This document shows, piece after piece, positions 11,745 through 22,899 of a DNA stretch of 64,000 nt. A model generated the notes under the pieces. That model ran no database searches. It was not told where the DNA came from and worked only from the letters and a program-made list of their open reading frames with translations. This DNA comes from Zeus faber (lineage: Eukaryota; Chordata; Actinopteri; Zeiformes; Zeidae), in the NCBI GenBank assembly GCA_960531495.1, contig OY482862.1:7536640-7600639 (forward strand). Direction: 5' to 3'. The translations under genes and the position numbers were made by a program. How positions within the stretch are numbered: the stretch's first letter is position 1; each line of letters starts with the position of its first letter.

Positions 11745-11920
11745 AATGCAGGCCGCATCCTCTCTGCGCATCCGGTGTCGGACGGGGAATTTGACAAATG
11801 TTTACGCAGGAGTAATGCACTGCGTTTCCCAGGGGCCATTATCTGAAAGAAAGCCCCCCCCCCCACAAAAAAAAATACATGTCCTCCTTCTTCATCCTAA
11901 ATTGTCTGTCTGGAGTCCGT

Positions 11921-11956
11921 CCCCCCCCCCCCCCCCACACACACACACACACACAC
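11921..11956. repeat. Poly-C (16) plus (CA)n
   Basis: A run of 16 C joined directly to about ten CA units. Confidence 0.9.
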
Positions 11957-12163
11957 CGTCCCCCGTCCCGGGTTTCCGATGTCTTTTTAACGGCATCTTT
12001 GATTTGGGGCTCCTACGGGAGATTTCTCAGGCCGATGGTTTTTTGGGATGAGAGGCTTGATCTTTCTTGTTAATCTTATTCTTATATCATCATATCTTAT
12101 CTTATTCCTATCAAGGTTTGACGGAACCGTCATTGTCGCCGCCCCCCTAACTCTAACACTAAA

Positions 12164-12179
12164 CCCTAACCCTAACCCC
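12164..12179. repeat. Short telomere-like motif
   Basis: Two and two-thirds units of CCCTAA. It is too short to argue for a former chromosome end, and is listed because imperfect CTAAC-type units precede it (12146-12163). Confidence 0.6.
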
Positions 12180-12232
12180 ACCTCTTCCTGGTCACTTTCT
12201 CCAGTGACCGGTGAGTGATGCAGGAGGTTCAA

Positions 12233-12252
12233 CCCCCCCCCCCCCCCCCCCG
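12233..12252. repeat. Poly-C run
   Basis: About 20 C; homopolymer. Confidence 0.88.
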
Positions 12253-12453
12253 TCATCGCCATTAGTGATAATTACCTTTGGACAAAAAAAGAAGAGAAAG
12301 AACAGAAAAATGCCCCCCTCACCACAGCAGACAAGTGCATTTTTTTTTTCAACTTTCTTTTTTTTCTCCTTCATCGTTCTGTTGTTTCCTGTTGCCAGCT
12401 GCATGAACTCTGTAGAATGTCTCGCTTTATCTCGGCCCCTGGGAAAACACGTG

Positions 12454-12456
<3 letters not shown>

Positions 12457-12492
<36 letters not shown>

Positions 12493-12493
12493 C
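12457..12493. repeat. (TC)n microsatellite
   Basis: About 18 TC units. Confidence 0.94.
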
Positions 12494-12642
12494 TACTCAC
12501 ACATACATACGCTCAGAATGTAGATATTTTTATCCACGTCACCAAAACAGGGTTATAGGTCGAACCTTTTTTTTTTACCAAAACAACGACATTGGGGTCG
12601 GAGCTGGACTCTGGAGTCCCAAAAGTGACTGATTCCGACGGA

Positions 12643-12665
12643 CCCCCCCCCCCCCCCCCCCCCCC
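12643..12665. repeat. Poly-C run of 23
   Basis: Twenty-three C in a row. Confidence 0.9.
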
Positions 12666-12795
12666 GCCGCCAACCCAACTCCCCCTACTGACTGTACGGC
12701 TGTCAGAGGCCCCGTGAATCTGCTTGTCAAAACAACGCCTGACCCCCTGTCATGTGGAAGGAGAAAGCCACGGGGATGATACCACCTAGGGACGG

Positions 12796-12845
12796 ACACA
12801 CACACACACAGATACACACACCACACACACACACACAAACACATA

Positions 12846-12895
<50 letters not shown>
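12796..12895. repeat. (CA)n microsatellite, interrupted
   Basis: About 100 bp of CA repeat with ACCA and GATA interruptions, then a pure stretch of about 50 bp. Confidence 0.95.
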
Positions 12896-12897
<2 letters not shown>

Positions 12898-12999
12898 CAC
12901 ATGAATATTACACCTCTTAGACAAGGACAGGACGTCACAACAAGTCTTCTGTCCAAATTGCTGTTTGGAGAAGGCTAGAAACAATCAAATGAATGACTA

Positions 13000-13023
13000 A
13001 TAATAATAATAATAATAATAATG
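13000..13023. repeat. (TAA)n repeat
   Basis: About eight TAA units. Confidence 0.92.
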
Positions 13024-13228
13024 ATATTTCCAATAGCACTTAGAAAGATAATAATGACAATAGATGACAAAAGATGACGAAAACAATCCTGAATGTAGGC
13101 ACCGCTGTTCCATCCAATTTATCGGCATTACTCAAAATACAGTCATTTCAAAGTGCTTTGTTTATTCCATCATGAGTTGGAGATGTGCTAGAATATAGAA
13201 TATACATCACATATTATTTAGTCTATGT

Positions 13229-13606
13229 CAGGGCTAATCATGCTATATTTTCAACTTGTTACCAGATCAGGGCCACATAGATTAAGTAGGCCATTTTATT
13301 TGTACATACCTTGTATTTGTAAAATATCTTTTATCAGTTCCCCAAAATCCAGCATCCGAAAATAATATCCCAATATCAAGCACTAAAATAAAGAAAAACA
13401 TTTTGGATTCTTAGCTTTTATATTTGTCCTTGTATACACACACTCGTAAGATAAACATTGTTTGTTCTGTTTTATTACTTGTGTATTTCTCACATAAATA
13501 TGAAAGATACCGTTCGGCTGTAACCTTCGGATGTATTCAAGGGGCCAGTCTGGGTTCACAGGAGGGCCACGCTTGGCCCCCCAGGGCCGCCTGCTGAACA
13601 GCTCTG
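13229..13606. mobile_element. Non-autonomous hAT-type element (MITE)
   Basis: The left end reads CAGGGCTAATCA and the right end, on the minus strand, reads CAGAGCTGTTCAGCAGG; these are hAT-type inverted ends. The flanks GTCTATGT (13221-13228) and GTCTACGC (13607-13614) match at 6 of 8 positions, the 8-bp target duplication expected of hAT. Just inside the right end is GGGCCGCC/GGGCC-rich sequence of the sort seen in many fish hAT elements. The 378-bp element holds no transposase, so it would have been mobilised in trans. The decay of its target duplication suggests an old insertion. Confidence 0.8.
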
Positions 13607-13614
13607 GTCTACGC

Positions 13615-14131
13615 CGCCTCAAAAAATGCAGCGTTGAACAATCCGTCCAACATGTCCGCTATTTGTCTTGTTTGACTGCGTGAGTACTACACCGGGTTTT
13701 GTCACTCTTCCATGGAAGTTTTGGCACGGCCCGCGGAGCAGCTCACAGCCGTCACGTAATCACGGAAATGAAATAAACTTCACTGTGGAAGGGGGGGATT
13801 TATGCATTTGAAGGAGTGAGGAGATAGAGTCTATTTATCTGGATATCTGGATAGGGAGCAGTACTACAAAAGCTGGAAACGGCCCCGGACAGAAAACACC
13901 CCCCACCCCCCCACTCCCATTTTGGCACACAGGACGATCGTGACCTCATCTGAACGACACAATGAAGAACGAGGCTGGGGAGGGGAAAAAAAGGGAAAAA
14001 ACGTGAAAAAAGAGGGGATGCTTGGCATTCCACACCCACCGACACAGAGTTACTTCTGTCCTCCACGTAGCCTAATTACAGGGCGCGTGCGCCGCGTCGA
14101 AGGATCTATTGTGTATTCCGTCGCCTGTACC
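13615..14131. other. Unique non-coding sequence
   Basis: No gene recognised. A C-rich run lies at 13898-13915 and an A/G-rich stretch at 13976-14016. Confidence 0.45.
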
Positions 14132-14655
14132 GCGGGAAACAACGGTGCAGTCTCCCCTGATTTTTGATGACTTCTCGAATGCTATCTGAGCGTACGGGCG
14201 GTTTTGCGCGTACTGCTCAGCGATTTGGCACACGGGTGGGGATGCCAATCCGGACGCGGCTACTGTCTTCCCGTGAGTGTCGGCGCTCCTACCCCGTGGT
14301 TCACATGTGGCCAAGTGCGAAAAACCTTGATGCCAGTGATGCTGGTGACACTCTGCTCTGTCTGAGCCACATTTGACGAGCCAGGCTGGTGTCTGAGCCA
14401 CTCCCTGTATTTTCCCGCAGGAAACAAGAATACGGTGTTGTCTCTCCTGATTCTGATGATTTTTCGCATACTATGCTTGATGACATACTCATTTGGCACA
14501 CGAGCTAGTATGCCATATTGGTCTCCCCAACAGTGCTCGTGCCCATGAACAATGGTTTCACGTTTGGCCAAGTTGAAAAAGCATCCCTCTGACGCTGGTG
14601 ACACTCTCTGTTCTATCTACACAACATTGACTAATCAGGCTGGTGTCTAAGCTAT
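14132..14655. repeat. Diverged tandem duplication, two ~280-bp units
   Basis: Unit 1 (about 14132-14400) and unit 2 (about 14417-14655) are offset by 285 bp. Shared landmarks in order are GGAAACAA, CTCCTGATT..TGATGA, ATTTGGCACACG, TTGGCCAAGT-like, GACGCTGGTGACACTCT and AGGCTGGTGTCTRAGC. Identity is clear but reduced, so the duplication is old. Neither unit keeps one open frame in step with the other, so a coding role is unlikely. No RNA family was recognised. It could be two units of a satellite or of an unrecognised repeat. Confidence 0.82.
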
Positions 14656-15500
14656 TATGGGTGTCCTTCCATGAGTCGTTTCCCAAAACCTCGCTCCCGG
14701 CTCGACCCGCCATTTACATGGAGCAACAGTAATCGAGGAAGCGGGTTAGGCAAATTGGGAGGTGAAGTGAGGGACGAATTCTTTGAAAATGTCATTTTTC
14801 GATTTGAATTTGAAGGACATTTTGTCGTCAGGGCAACATTTTTATCAAATGTATCTGGATACAAATGACAAATATGGCCATTATATCTCGGGTTATTTGT
14901 GTAAAGTGCTTGCACGGCACATTCATCAAGAAGGTCAAATAGGATATAAGTAATACAATATCCATCAATCAACATTCTTACACAGGGCTGGTTTCAAAAG
15001 CGAATGGAAATAAGTTTCCAAAACCTTTATGATAAATGTGATTAGATTTAGTCTGTATTAATTATCAATAAAGGATTTTTTTTTACTTTTCTTGAGCAAT
15101 GAAGTAGTTCCTCGTTAGATAGATTGCTTTTATTAATATATATATAAAGAAACAAAAAAAAAAAACAGACCCTTTAGAATAGTCCCTATCATGGCCTTCA
15201 TTGTACCTCAGATATATATTTTTGATTTGCTTGAATGGTTAAATCATATTCCCGGGGCATGTTTGTGAGACATGCAAAATCGCGTGAAGCAGAATCAAAC
15301 CTTCCTTCTCCACCCAGTACCAGTGAGCTGGGGGGTGGAGGAGTAGCAGCATATGGACTCCTGCGGAACTCATGGCTACCTTCCTGGTCCAGAGCACCTA
15401 CGGCGTAATCCTGGCAAAGCCGCGCTGGCAGTTGCCCCGTCTTCGCCCCGCCGCCGTGATTCAACAGTTGCTGAATAAACATCTGTCTGCGTCTCGGCAC
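14656..15500. other. Unique non-coding sequence
   Basis: AT-rich in the middle (14990-15240), with an A run at 15157-15168. No gene, RNA or transposon recognised. Confidence 0.45.
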
Positions 15501-15700
15501 TAACCTGACTCAGATGTGCGACGCAAGGTGGGGCAGCCTCCTGAACGATGCTAATCTGCTTCCTCTAATTAAACGGTGCAGCCGACCGGGGAGACACAGG
15601 CTGGATGCAAATGAGCGAGCGGTCGCTCACCGTAATGCTCTAATTAGGGTAATTTGATAAAATCTGTTCCAGTTGTTAGACATAATTGTGAGTTTCCTTG
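15501..15700. other. Candidate conserved non-coding element
   Basis: Repeat-free stretch with two TAATTA sites (15566-15571 and 15641-15646) and an ATGCAAAT octamer (15605-15612). A small hairpin (GAGCGA...TCGCTC, 15613-15628) follows the octamer. The clustering of homeodomain and POU-type sites resembles developmental enhancers; this rests on motifs alone. Confidence 0.42.
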
Positions 15701-15921
15701 ATCTCTCCTTCCTCCTGTTGGTGGAGCAACGGTGAAGAGAAGACCCCCACCGGCGTGTCCCTAGTGCCACCACCCCCCCACCCCCCGCCGCCGCCTCTCT
15801 ATTTCCTGCGTCTCTACCTGTCAACAGAATTACACCAAACCCAAAACAGTACCAGTGGCGGGTAATAGTGCGTGATGATCATTGACATATAACAAATTCC
15901 GGGGACCCGAGCATCTTCCGC

Positions 15922-15965
15922 TTGTTTATCCATTGATACCTCTATCAATATCAATGGATAAACAA
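15922..15965. repeat. Perfect inverted repeat: 17-bp arms, 10-base loop
   Basis: Left arm TTGTTTATCCATTGATA (15922-15938) and right arm TATCAATGGATAAACAA (15949-15965) are exact complements around a 10-base loop. It is followed by overlapping AACGTT/TTAAACG palindromes (15963-15988). The arms are short for a miRNA precursor and no transposon boundary is visible. It may be a recent small inverted duplication. Confidence 0.85.
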
Positions 15966-16109
15966 CGTTTAATAAACGTTAAACGTTGAATGTGTTTCCC
16001 GACCTTCATTCTTCACAGCACACCTTTACCAAGGAAACCCTAACTCTAATCTAATGAAACTCTTAAAACATCAGACACATGAATAACTGTGTATATTATT
16101 ATGGCGTTT

Positions 16110-16340
16110 TATAATCTTTGTCAGAATGTGTTTTTTGTAATTATTGTTGTTTATTGTCTTATTTTTATTGTCTATTTAAATTGTTTAGGTCTATTGTATA
16201 TTTCCATTTTTTTTTTTGTCATTTATTGTTTATTTTTATTGTTTATACTACATTTTTAGGTTTATTTCTATTCTTTCTTGTTTGTTTTTATCTTCACTCT
16301 TTGTTGCCATTTTTCCACTTTTTTAGTTCTCACATTCACT
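16110..16340. other. T-rich sequence with TTTATTGTTTATT motifs
   Basis: Low-complexity T-rich sequence that could be an old LINE 3' untranslated remnant. No diagnostic tail was found, so no call is made. Confidence 0.3.
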
Positions 16341-16344
16341 GCGA

Positions 16345-16447
16345 CACCTCAGTTTGGTGCATCTTTGCAATTTTGATCTTGCAACTTAATTTACTGTTAA
16401 GTGAAAATCGAAACAATATCACCTGCTTTGAGGTTGAAAAACACGAG
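16345..16447 (+). mobile_element. Fragment of the 38-kb hAT MITE family
   Basis: Shares the diagnostic run TTGCAATTTTGATCTTGCAA with the copies at 37977, 52988 and 58488, and ends in TTGAAAAACAC, which fits the family's right end (GAAAAACACTG). The left half and left inverted end are missing. Confidence 0.6.
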
Positions 16448-16730
16448 GCGTTTGTAAGAAACGAGGCAAAAAATGAAAAAAAAAAAAAATGTGGTCAAAT
16501 TTGCGGCGGGAAGAAAGGCAGAGTCTTCGACATGACAGGCGTTTTGTAAGCTGACATGAATTATACACCATGTTTACGTACGGCATGGTTACGAAAGCCC
16601 AATCGCGCTCGTGATCTGTGTGTAGAGAATAGAAAATGAGCCGTGGGCCAACATCACATTAGAAGCTTCAGCCTGACGGAAAACAATTGTCATGTCTGTC
16701 TGTCTTGTGGATTGTGAATACATACCTGTG

Positions 16731-16732
<2 letters not shown>

Positions 16733-16797
<65 letters not shown>

Positions 16798-16848
16798 GTG
16801 CATGTGTGTGCATGCATGTGTGTGTGTGTGTGTGTGCGTGTGTGTGTA
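16733..16848. repeat. (TG)n microsatellite with GC/CA interruptions
   Basis: About 115 bp. A pure TG core of about 58 bp is followed by CATG-interrupted units. Confidence 0.95.
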
Positions 16849-16959
16849 CAGTACAAGTAAAGAACATAGGCATGTAATGTTGCGGCTGAGTCTCTTCCTG
16901 GGACGGAGGCTTTGATGTAGCTGACGAGGCCTCGGGGCTTCTGTCAGGAGGAGGGGGAG

Positions 16960-16960
<1 letters not shown>

Positions 16961-17050
<90 letters not shown>

Positions 17051-17060
17051 TGTGTGTGTT
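16961..17060. repeat. (TG)n microsatellite
   Basis: About 100 bp of TG with two TCTG interruptions. It is the second large TG array within 300 bp. Confidence 0.95.
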
Positions 17061-17790
17061 TGAGTTGGGGTGGGGGTGGTGGGGTTGGAAAACAACAACA
17101 AAAAAAAAAAAAGGAGGCGGCTTTTGAGACATTACATAAGCACTTAGCTACATGAATATTCTTCAAATACCTGGCATTATGCGGGGGGGCTAATCTGCTT
17201 ACAGAGACATTACAGAATGCTCTCGGCTTCCGTGACAGGTGTCTCGGCATCAGGCACGTAGTACGAAGATTATCAAGGCACCGATGGTAGACTTAAAAGC
17301 GCGCGGGGGTCGGGGGGGGGGTGGAGAGACAGACAGAGTTTTAGAGAGAGAGAGAGAGAGACGCCAATGGAGGAGAGCGGGACGAGTTAATCCAAATGGG
17401 TAGGAGCTCCGGGGAGACACCAGAAATAATAACAATAAAAACCAGAAAGGTATTCAATCGGGGGCCCAGACCGCTCGCTCCCCGTGTCTCGCTCCGACCC
17501 GCTCTATATTAAAAATGATCTATGGGCCGCGCTATACGCTGTACGCCTGACTAGTTTACTACTGTAGCATGTGATTGTAAATGGAAACCACCACCACCCC
17601 CCGCCTCCACCCCTCCCCGTCCCCCAGTACATAGCCCGTAGCCTTCGTGAAGACTCACTCACTCAGCCGCTTGGAGAGGACGGATGCGAGCGCATGATCT
17701 GGAATGGTTCCGCTCGGGAGGGCGGTTGCGTGTAATGCACCTCTAAAAAAGGAAGGGCGGCACGAAGCGCGAAGTTGTGCAGCTGGAATT
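17061..17790. other. Unique sequence with a short (GA)n tract
   Basis: An A run lies at 17100-17112 and a GA tract at 17343-17361. Repeat-free parts at 17140-17275 and 17460-17575 contain ATGAATATTC and TAATCTGCTTA-like motifs and could be regulatory. No gene recognised. Confidence 0.4.
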
Positions 17791-20216
17791 ACCAGTGGCA
17801 CGTCGGCAATTGAAACTTGTGCTCTGCAAAGCGTTCGATGATAAACAATATTTTACTGTGACTCAATTTGCAGTCCGCAAACAAGTTCCATGAATACCCT
17901 GACAAGTTGCGGATACAATTCCTCAGAGTGAAGCCGCGACATTCCGGAGTAACACGTCGCTCCGTGCACATGGTAGTAAACATACAACTGTTATAGCTCG
18001 GTGCCCCGTGGGGGCCTGCCTGTCTGGGCTCTCAGGGGGCAGTGTGCCATCCCCCTGGGGTGAGGTAGGGATCAGGGCCCCTCAGTGTCTCCCCCAGAAC
18101 AAGGCGGGCCCACCCAGCGAACAGGGCGGCATTGATCGGCCCCTTTCGAACGGGCGCACATCTGGGCGAATGCTCAACAAGCAGCCCACTGTGCGCCAGA
18201 TCCCCCCTTTCGCTTTATGAAATCAAACGCACATTCATAACTGCCTGTGGTTCTCTTCTGTCCCCATTTCTCCCTTTCACATCCAAATCGCCTCCTCGGG
18301 GGGCTGGGAGAGGATCAAATCGTTATCTGTTCGCCGGTTGAAAAACACGTTTGTTTGTCTCCTCCTTGTCTCTGACATTTTTTATTTCATTTTTTTTCCC
18401 ATCGACGACGAGGCTGTTTAAGCAACAGGACGGCCCCTTTGGGACAATCCAGCTTCCTGTTATAGGGCTTGACTCTCAGGGCGGCAGCGATAATATTTTG
18501 GTTCACATAATGCGGCGCCATGCGGGGAGGTCCAGGTGTCGGTCCCCTCTCGCCGTCAGGTGGAGGACCGCTTTAGGGACGCCGAAGAAATCGTCTTCCT
18601 CTACTTTTAGGACTCAAAGCTAGAGCTCTCCTTCCGTCCATGCCGTTTCCTTTTCCCTCAAGACGCTGGGTCACGTGTTTGTTTTGTCTGCACGCAGTTG
18701 CGAAAAAGTTCAGTAAAAAAAAGTTGAGCGCCCCTTTGGCCAAAGTCAAAAGGCCAATTAGGTCCCAGACTGTGGGACAGGGAGTGAGGAGGGAGAACAT
18801 GGAGGATCATTTAATGCTCCGTAGGAGAGAGAACGCCACACGCTGTGTGGACAAGAGAAGTTCCCGCGGCAGCTAATGGCTCCAGGCTTCAGCGTTGCCA
18901 AAGGGTTGCCTCGCCGAAGCAAATGTTCATCTACGTCGACGGTCTCCAAACCCCCAAAGCGGAGGAGGGGGGCACTCGGGGGCAGTTGATGTTTGGGTGT
19001 AGACAAGCAGAAAGTTTTTGTCGAGCCTTCGCTTGTTGTCTCGTTGTATTTGGGTCGCCGCGGCGCGTCGTTTCGTTCGGCCGAGCAGATGAAGCGAGGG
19101 GAAACTCTGAAATGAACGCGGTGCACTTTTGGCACGCTTATCGTTGCCGCCGTTCTCGGGGGAACATAAACCCCGTATCTATGTAGGCGATTTTCACTCA
19201 ATTCCATTCATAAAAACGTGACTTGCGGAGCCGTGCCCTCTACAACCAGAAATAGAGCTCCATCTCAGTGGCGCGATTCATCTCGGCATATTTGAAGGCC
19301 TTTTCTCCCTCATGCGCGCGGCCAATAAATGAAAGCCATTGCTTGATTTATGGTTTACTTTTTGCTCAGACATGCAACCTTAAACAGTGAGCTTCTTTAA
19401 GCCCGTGGCGCTCTGAGCACGTCCTTACAGCGTCCGCATTGATATACGTTGTCGCTTGTCCCCTGGTCCCGCTCCGCGCAGCTGTGACCAGCGGCCGGCG
19501 AACAGTGGCTGTCTCTCTCCCTTTCCCACAATGCCATGTTTGTGATGGGCCAGGCGCCTCCTTACTCCGACCGTCCTCTGTCCACCGGCGGAGGGCTGCG
19601 TCAGGGCGGACCGAGGAGCAGGAGGGTCAGGGTCGGGCGGCTAAATGAGGAGGCTTGTCCTCGGTCAGGTAGGGCTTGGCACGCCCTCCCCCCAGTCCAC
19701 GGCGACAAGCACCTGCCCGGCACAGATGGCACCAGACATGCCCAGGCGTACCCACCTCCCCTCCCGCGCCATCTGTCCGGCTACGAGCGGTCTGACCGGC
19801 ACGTGGCTTCGCTCTGGCGAAAGCGGGCGATCGGGGCAGATCGACGGGCATGATATTCGGTCTGCGCTTTGTCGTACTTCGTTAGTGAGTTGGTTAGTAT
19901 TTGTGTTAGTATTGGTTTAATGTAATGAATCTTTTAAAAATTATTCAAGAGGCCCTAGCTAACTACATGTTCAATGCCCACGACCCCAAAGTCAAACTAT
20001 GGCGCGTTGGGTATCAATGGAGACGTTAAATATTGATTTCTCGATTACTTTCTTTAATATCCATTCATTACAGGTCAGACTTCATGGTTATATTTTGCAT
20101 CTTCCCATTTTGCAGTTTTCTATGTGATCACTTAATTCTCACTTCCCTCATAAGGACAGTTTAGATTACATGGTTGGAGAGGAGAAGATGTTTGAGGGTG
20201 CAAACATCCTTTGGCA

Positions 20217-20219
<3 letters not shown>
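17791..20219. other. Repeat-poor unique block
   Basis: This is one of the longest stretches in the window without a microsatellite or recognised transposon. It has mixed base composition and several CpG-rich parts (for example 18020-18200 and 19480-19850). Frames here have no protein-family character and no convincing splice-bounded exon was seen. The absence of repeats makes it a good place to test for conservation. Confidence 0.4.

Positions 20220-20282
<63 letters not shown>
20220..20282. repeat. (CA)n microsatellite
   Basis: About 31 pure CA units. Confidence 0.96.
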
Positions 20283-20284
<2 letters not shown>

Positions 20285-20366
20285 ATTTGAAGGCAGAATG
20301 CAATCCGCATGCACGCATGTTTGCTTGCTTGCACAGGCACGTACTGTACAGATGCACATGCTTATC

Positions 20367-20429
20367 CACACACACACAGACTCAGACACAGACACACACA
20401 CACACAGACACACACACACACACACACAA
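20367..20429. repeat. (CA)n microsatellite, interrupted
   Basis: About 60 bp of CA repeat with CAGA interruptions. Confidence 0.93.
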
Positions 20430-21153
20430 GCACTCTGTGCTGGAAGGCACAGCTGGAGCACTCCATGCAGGGAGTGGGCTCATGGGGCAGGCTGCCCCGT
20501 TTAGCCGGCCCCCTACTCCCTCCGTGTTCCTTCATGTGTGAGACCATCGGACCACACATGTGCATGCTCACTGAGACGTCCATCGCCACTGGCATGACTC
20601 TGGTTGTTTAGCTGCACTGTTTAGGTTTCATCCCAAATGCCCAAGCGACCATACATAGTTAAATCATTAGCCGAGGAGCTGGCGCACTGGAAATGTCATG
20701 GAAGTGCACTGTATGGAATTTCACGCTTGTCGTCTTGGTCGCGTTGGTTGAAATATTGGTGTTAATCACAGCTTCCAGCTTACGGCTTCTTTTGCCAATA
20801 ATGCACCATTGTGAAGTAAAACCACAAACGTATATACGTAGTTTTATACAAATATCATCGCAGAGAGGAACTGTTTATGCTTTTCAAGCTGAGAATAAAT
20901 GAATGATGATGGGTTGCTGATTGACGGCAGCTACATTTATAAGTGCGGCAAAACATCAGATAATCACTGAATTTATTTGAAAAAGAAAATGGTTTCGTCT
21001 TTCGCTTTGTCAGCGTAAAATCTATGCTTCAATAAGCCATCTTTGAATTGAATTGAATTGAGAGATGAGGGGGATTCTCCAAACTTGCTAATGAGCAGAC
21101 CTCAGCTGCCACAGGTAATTGAGAGCGGAGGGACAAGCCGGCTCAAAAAAGTA
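20430..21153. other. Unique sequence, possible regulatory motifs
   Basis: No gene recognised. The parts 20885-20980 and 21040-21125 contain TGATTGACGG, TAATCACTG and CAGCTG motifs, and there are three GAATT units at 21043-21058. Confidence 0.4.
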
Positions 21154-21198
21154 CGTGGGGGAGGACGGGGGAGGACGGGGGAGGACGGGGGAGGCGGG
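21154..21198 (+). repeat. 10-bp G-rich minisatellite (GGGGGAGGAC)n
   Basis: About four units on the plus strand, each with a run of five G. The array has strong G-quadruplex potential. Confidence 0.9.
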
Positions 21199-21264
21199 GA
21201 GGGTGGTCTGAGAGAAGCTGGCACCAGCATCACACTTTAGCGGAGCATCCTCATCGTCCAACTT

Positions 21265-21293
21265 CCACCCCCACCTCCACCTCCACCTCCACA
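21265..21293. repeat. (CCACCT)n repeat
   Basis: About four and a half units of CCACCT. Confidence 0.88.
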
Positions 21294-22417
21294 CTTACAC
21301 CCAGATGCCACGGTTCTGCCCGCTCGCACGCCCGGGCGCGAACCGGGTGAGTGAGTGGAAACCCGGCCGAGGGACTCACGGCGCTCCGAGCCGTAGCGCG
21401 GTGCAGTCAGGGGTGGATAATGAGCGGAAAGGCCTTCTGCTTTTTTAGCGCTCCCATCAAACAACGCGCAGCGCCGGACGGGCCAACCTCGGAACACTGC
21501 GCCACTGTGGCGCCGCAGTTCAACAGCTAATTTGCTGTCATCACAGATTCACTAATCTTATTAGGGTGAGTATTTTCATCCTCGAGTGAAGCGAGTCTGC
21601 CCCGTTTTGTTTTTCATTTCTTTCTTTCTTTACTCCCTTTGGTCATTTTCGGTACAAAATGGTTATTCCCCCCCGTAATTAAATTTTTCTTTTTTTTTTG
21701 CGTGAGAGTCTATGCGGCAAAAACCTTGCTCATAATCAATTAAAAAAAAACAAATATAGCCCATCGCACTTGAAACACAAATTGTTTGCACGTCATTACT
21801 CTTGGCATTTGATGTCCGCTAATCACAGGGCACGTACATCAGAGGTGTCCACGGTTTGTTCCAAATAGGGGTGCCAACTCGGAAGGGGTCTGTGAAGGAA
21901 TTGCAAGGGGTGTGCTGAAAAAAACATTTTGGAATTAAGCTTTTTTTAATATCTATATTTAGGTAGAGATCGTGTAATACCATATTAAAGTTATTGTTAT
22001 TATCATTATTTGAGTCTCTCACCCGTCCAAAGAGGGAAATATTGATGCTGAAACCCAAGCAACGGACGGTTCCATTTCAAGAAACGCGGCGTGAACTTGT
22101 GCCTCGTTTCAAGAAACATCGTACTTTCTCGCAGGACTCCGTCACATTTGGCGCTCCACCTTTATCCAACTTTCTAGAGCTACTATTTTCCTCAATTCCG
22201 CCATGCCCGTGGCGGGGTTTTAAATTTTGCCTGTTACATTTTTGACACTCGGGAGACAGATTATACCGCCTTCAATACCAAACAAAATCTGCCCGTGAGA
22301 ACTCAGCCACCCGCCAAAACGTGGCTTTGAACTCGACACAATGGAAATCTCGCAAAAACACCCGGACAAAAGGAAAATGTAACAGGCGGGCCCTTTGTTT
22401 GAAGGACAAAATGGACC
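21294..22417. other. Unique non-coding sequence
   Basis: No gene or mobile element recognised. The stretch 21490-21575 (GGCGCCGCAG..CAGCTAATTTGCTG) carries paired CAGCTAAT/ATTTGCTG motifs. T runs lie at 21690-21700. Confidence 0.42.
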
Positions 22418-22454
22418 GCCTTGCCTTGCCTTGGTTTGCCTTGCCTTGCTTTGC
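22418..22454. repeat. (CCTTG)n pentanucleotide repeat
   Basis: About seven imperfect CCTTG units. Confidence 0.9.
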
Positions 22455-22507
22455 TGTGTGTTTATGCCTGAGGTGACATAGTATTTTCATCGGTCGAATT
22501 ATGGGGG

Positions 22508-22509
<2 letters not shown>

Positions 22510-22576
<67 letters not shown>

Positions 22577-22610
22577 TGCGCGCGTGTGCGTGTGTGTGCG
22601 TGCGTGTGCG
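22510..22610. repeat. (TG)n microsatellite
   Basis: A pure TG core (about 22510-22573) followed by GC-interrupted units. Confidence 0.95.
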
Positions 22611-22799
22611 TAGGATAGCAGAAGGTTACCCTCATAAAGCCGGGCGAATCAAACGCGCCCAAAGAAAAGAGGATGAGATGTCAGACAACAGACGCCCCTC
22701 TCCTTTTAATTCATCAAGATGTTGTGATGAAACCCAAGGTGGATCTCTGCCCAAAGTAGCACAATAAAAATGCATAATTCATACTATTGGCCATTGTGA

Positions 22800-22802
<3 letters not shown>

Positions 22803-22849
<47 letters not shown>

Positions 22850-22899
22850 GTGTGTGCGTGTGTGTGTGCGTGTGTGTGTGCGTGTGTGTGTGCGTGTGA
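22803..22899. repeat. (TG)n passing into a GTGTGTGTGC 10-mer array
   Basis: Pure TG for about 40 bp, then five units of about ten bases ending in C. It shows a point change spreading through the array by unit duplication. Confidence 0.94.

Noticed and set aside
12164-12179. Telomere-like CCCTAA units
   Set aside because: Fewer than three units; not evidence for a fusion or former telomere.
15922-15965. miRNA gene
   Set aside because: The arms are only 17 bp with a 10-base loop, shorter than a normal precursor stem, and match no miRNA I recognise.
16589-17250. Minus-strand frames of 170-186 codons
   Set aside because: Mostly Thr-His repeats from TG/CA arrays; flanking residues match no protein family.
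22803-22899. CRISPR-like regular repeat (10-base period)
   Set aside because: It is a GT array with periodic C, without spacers.
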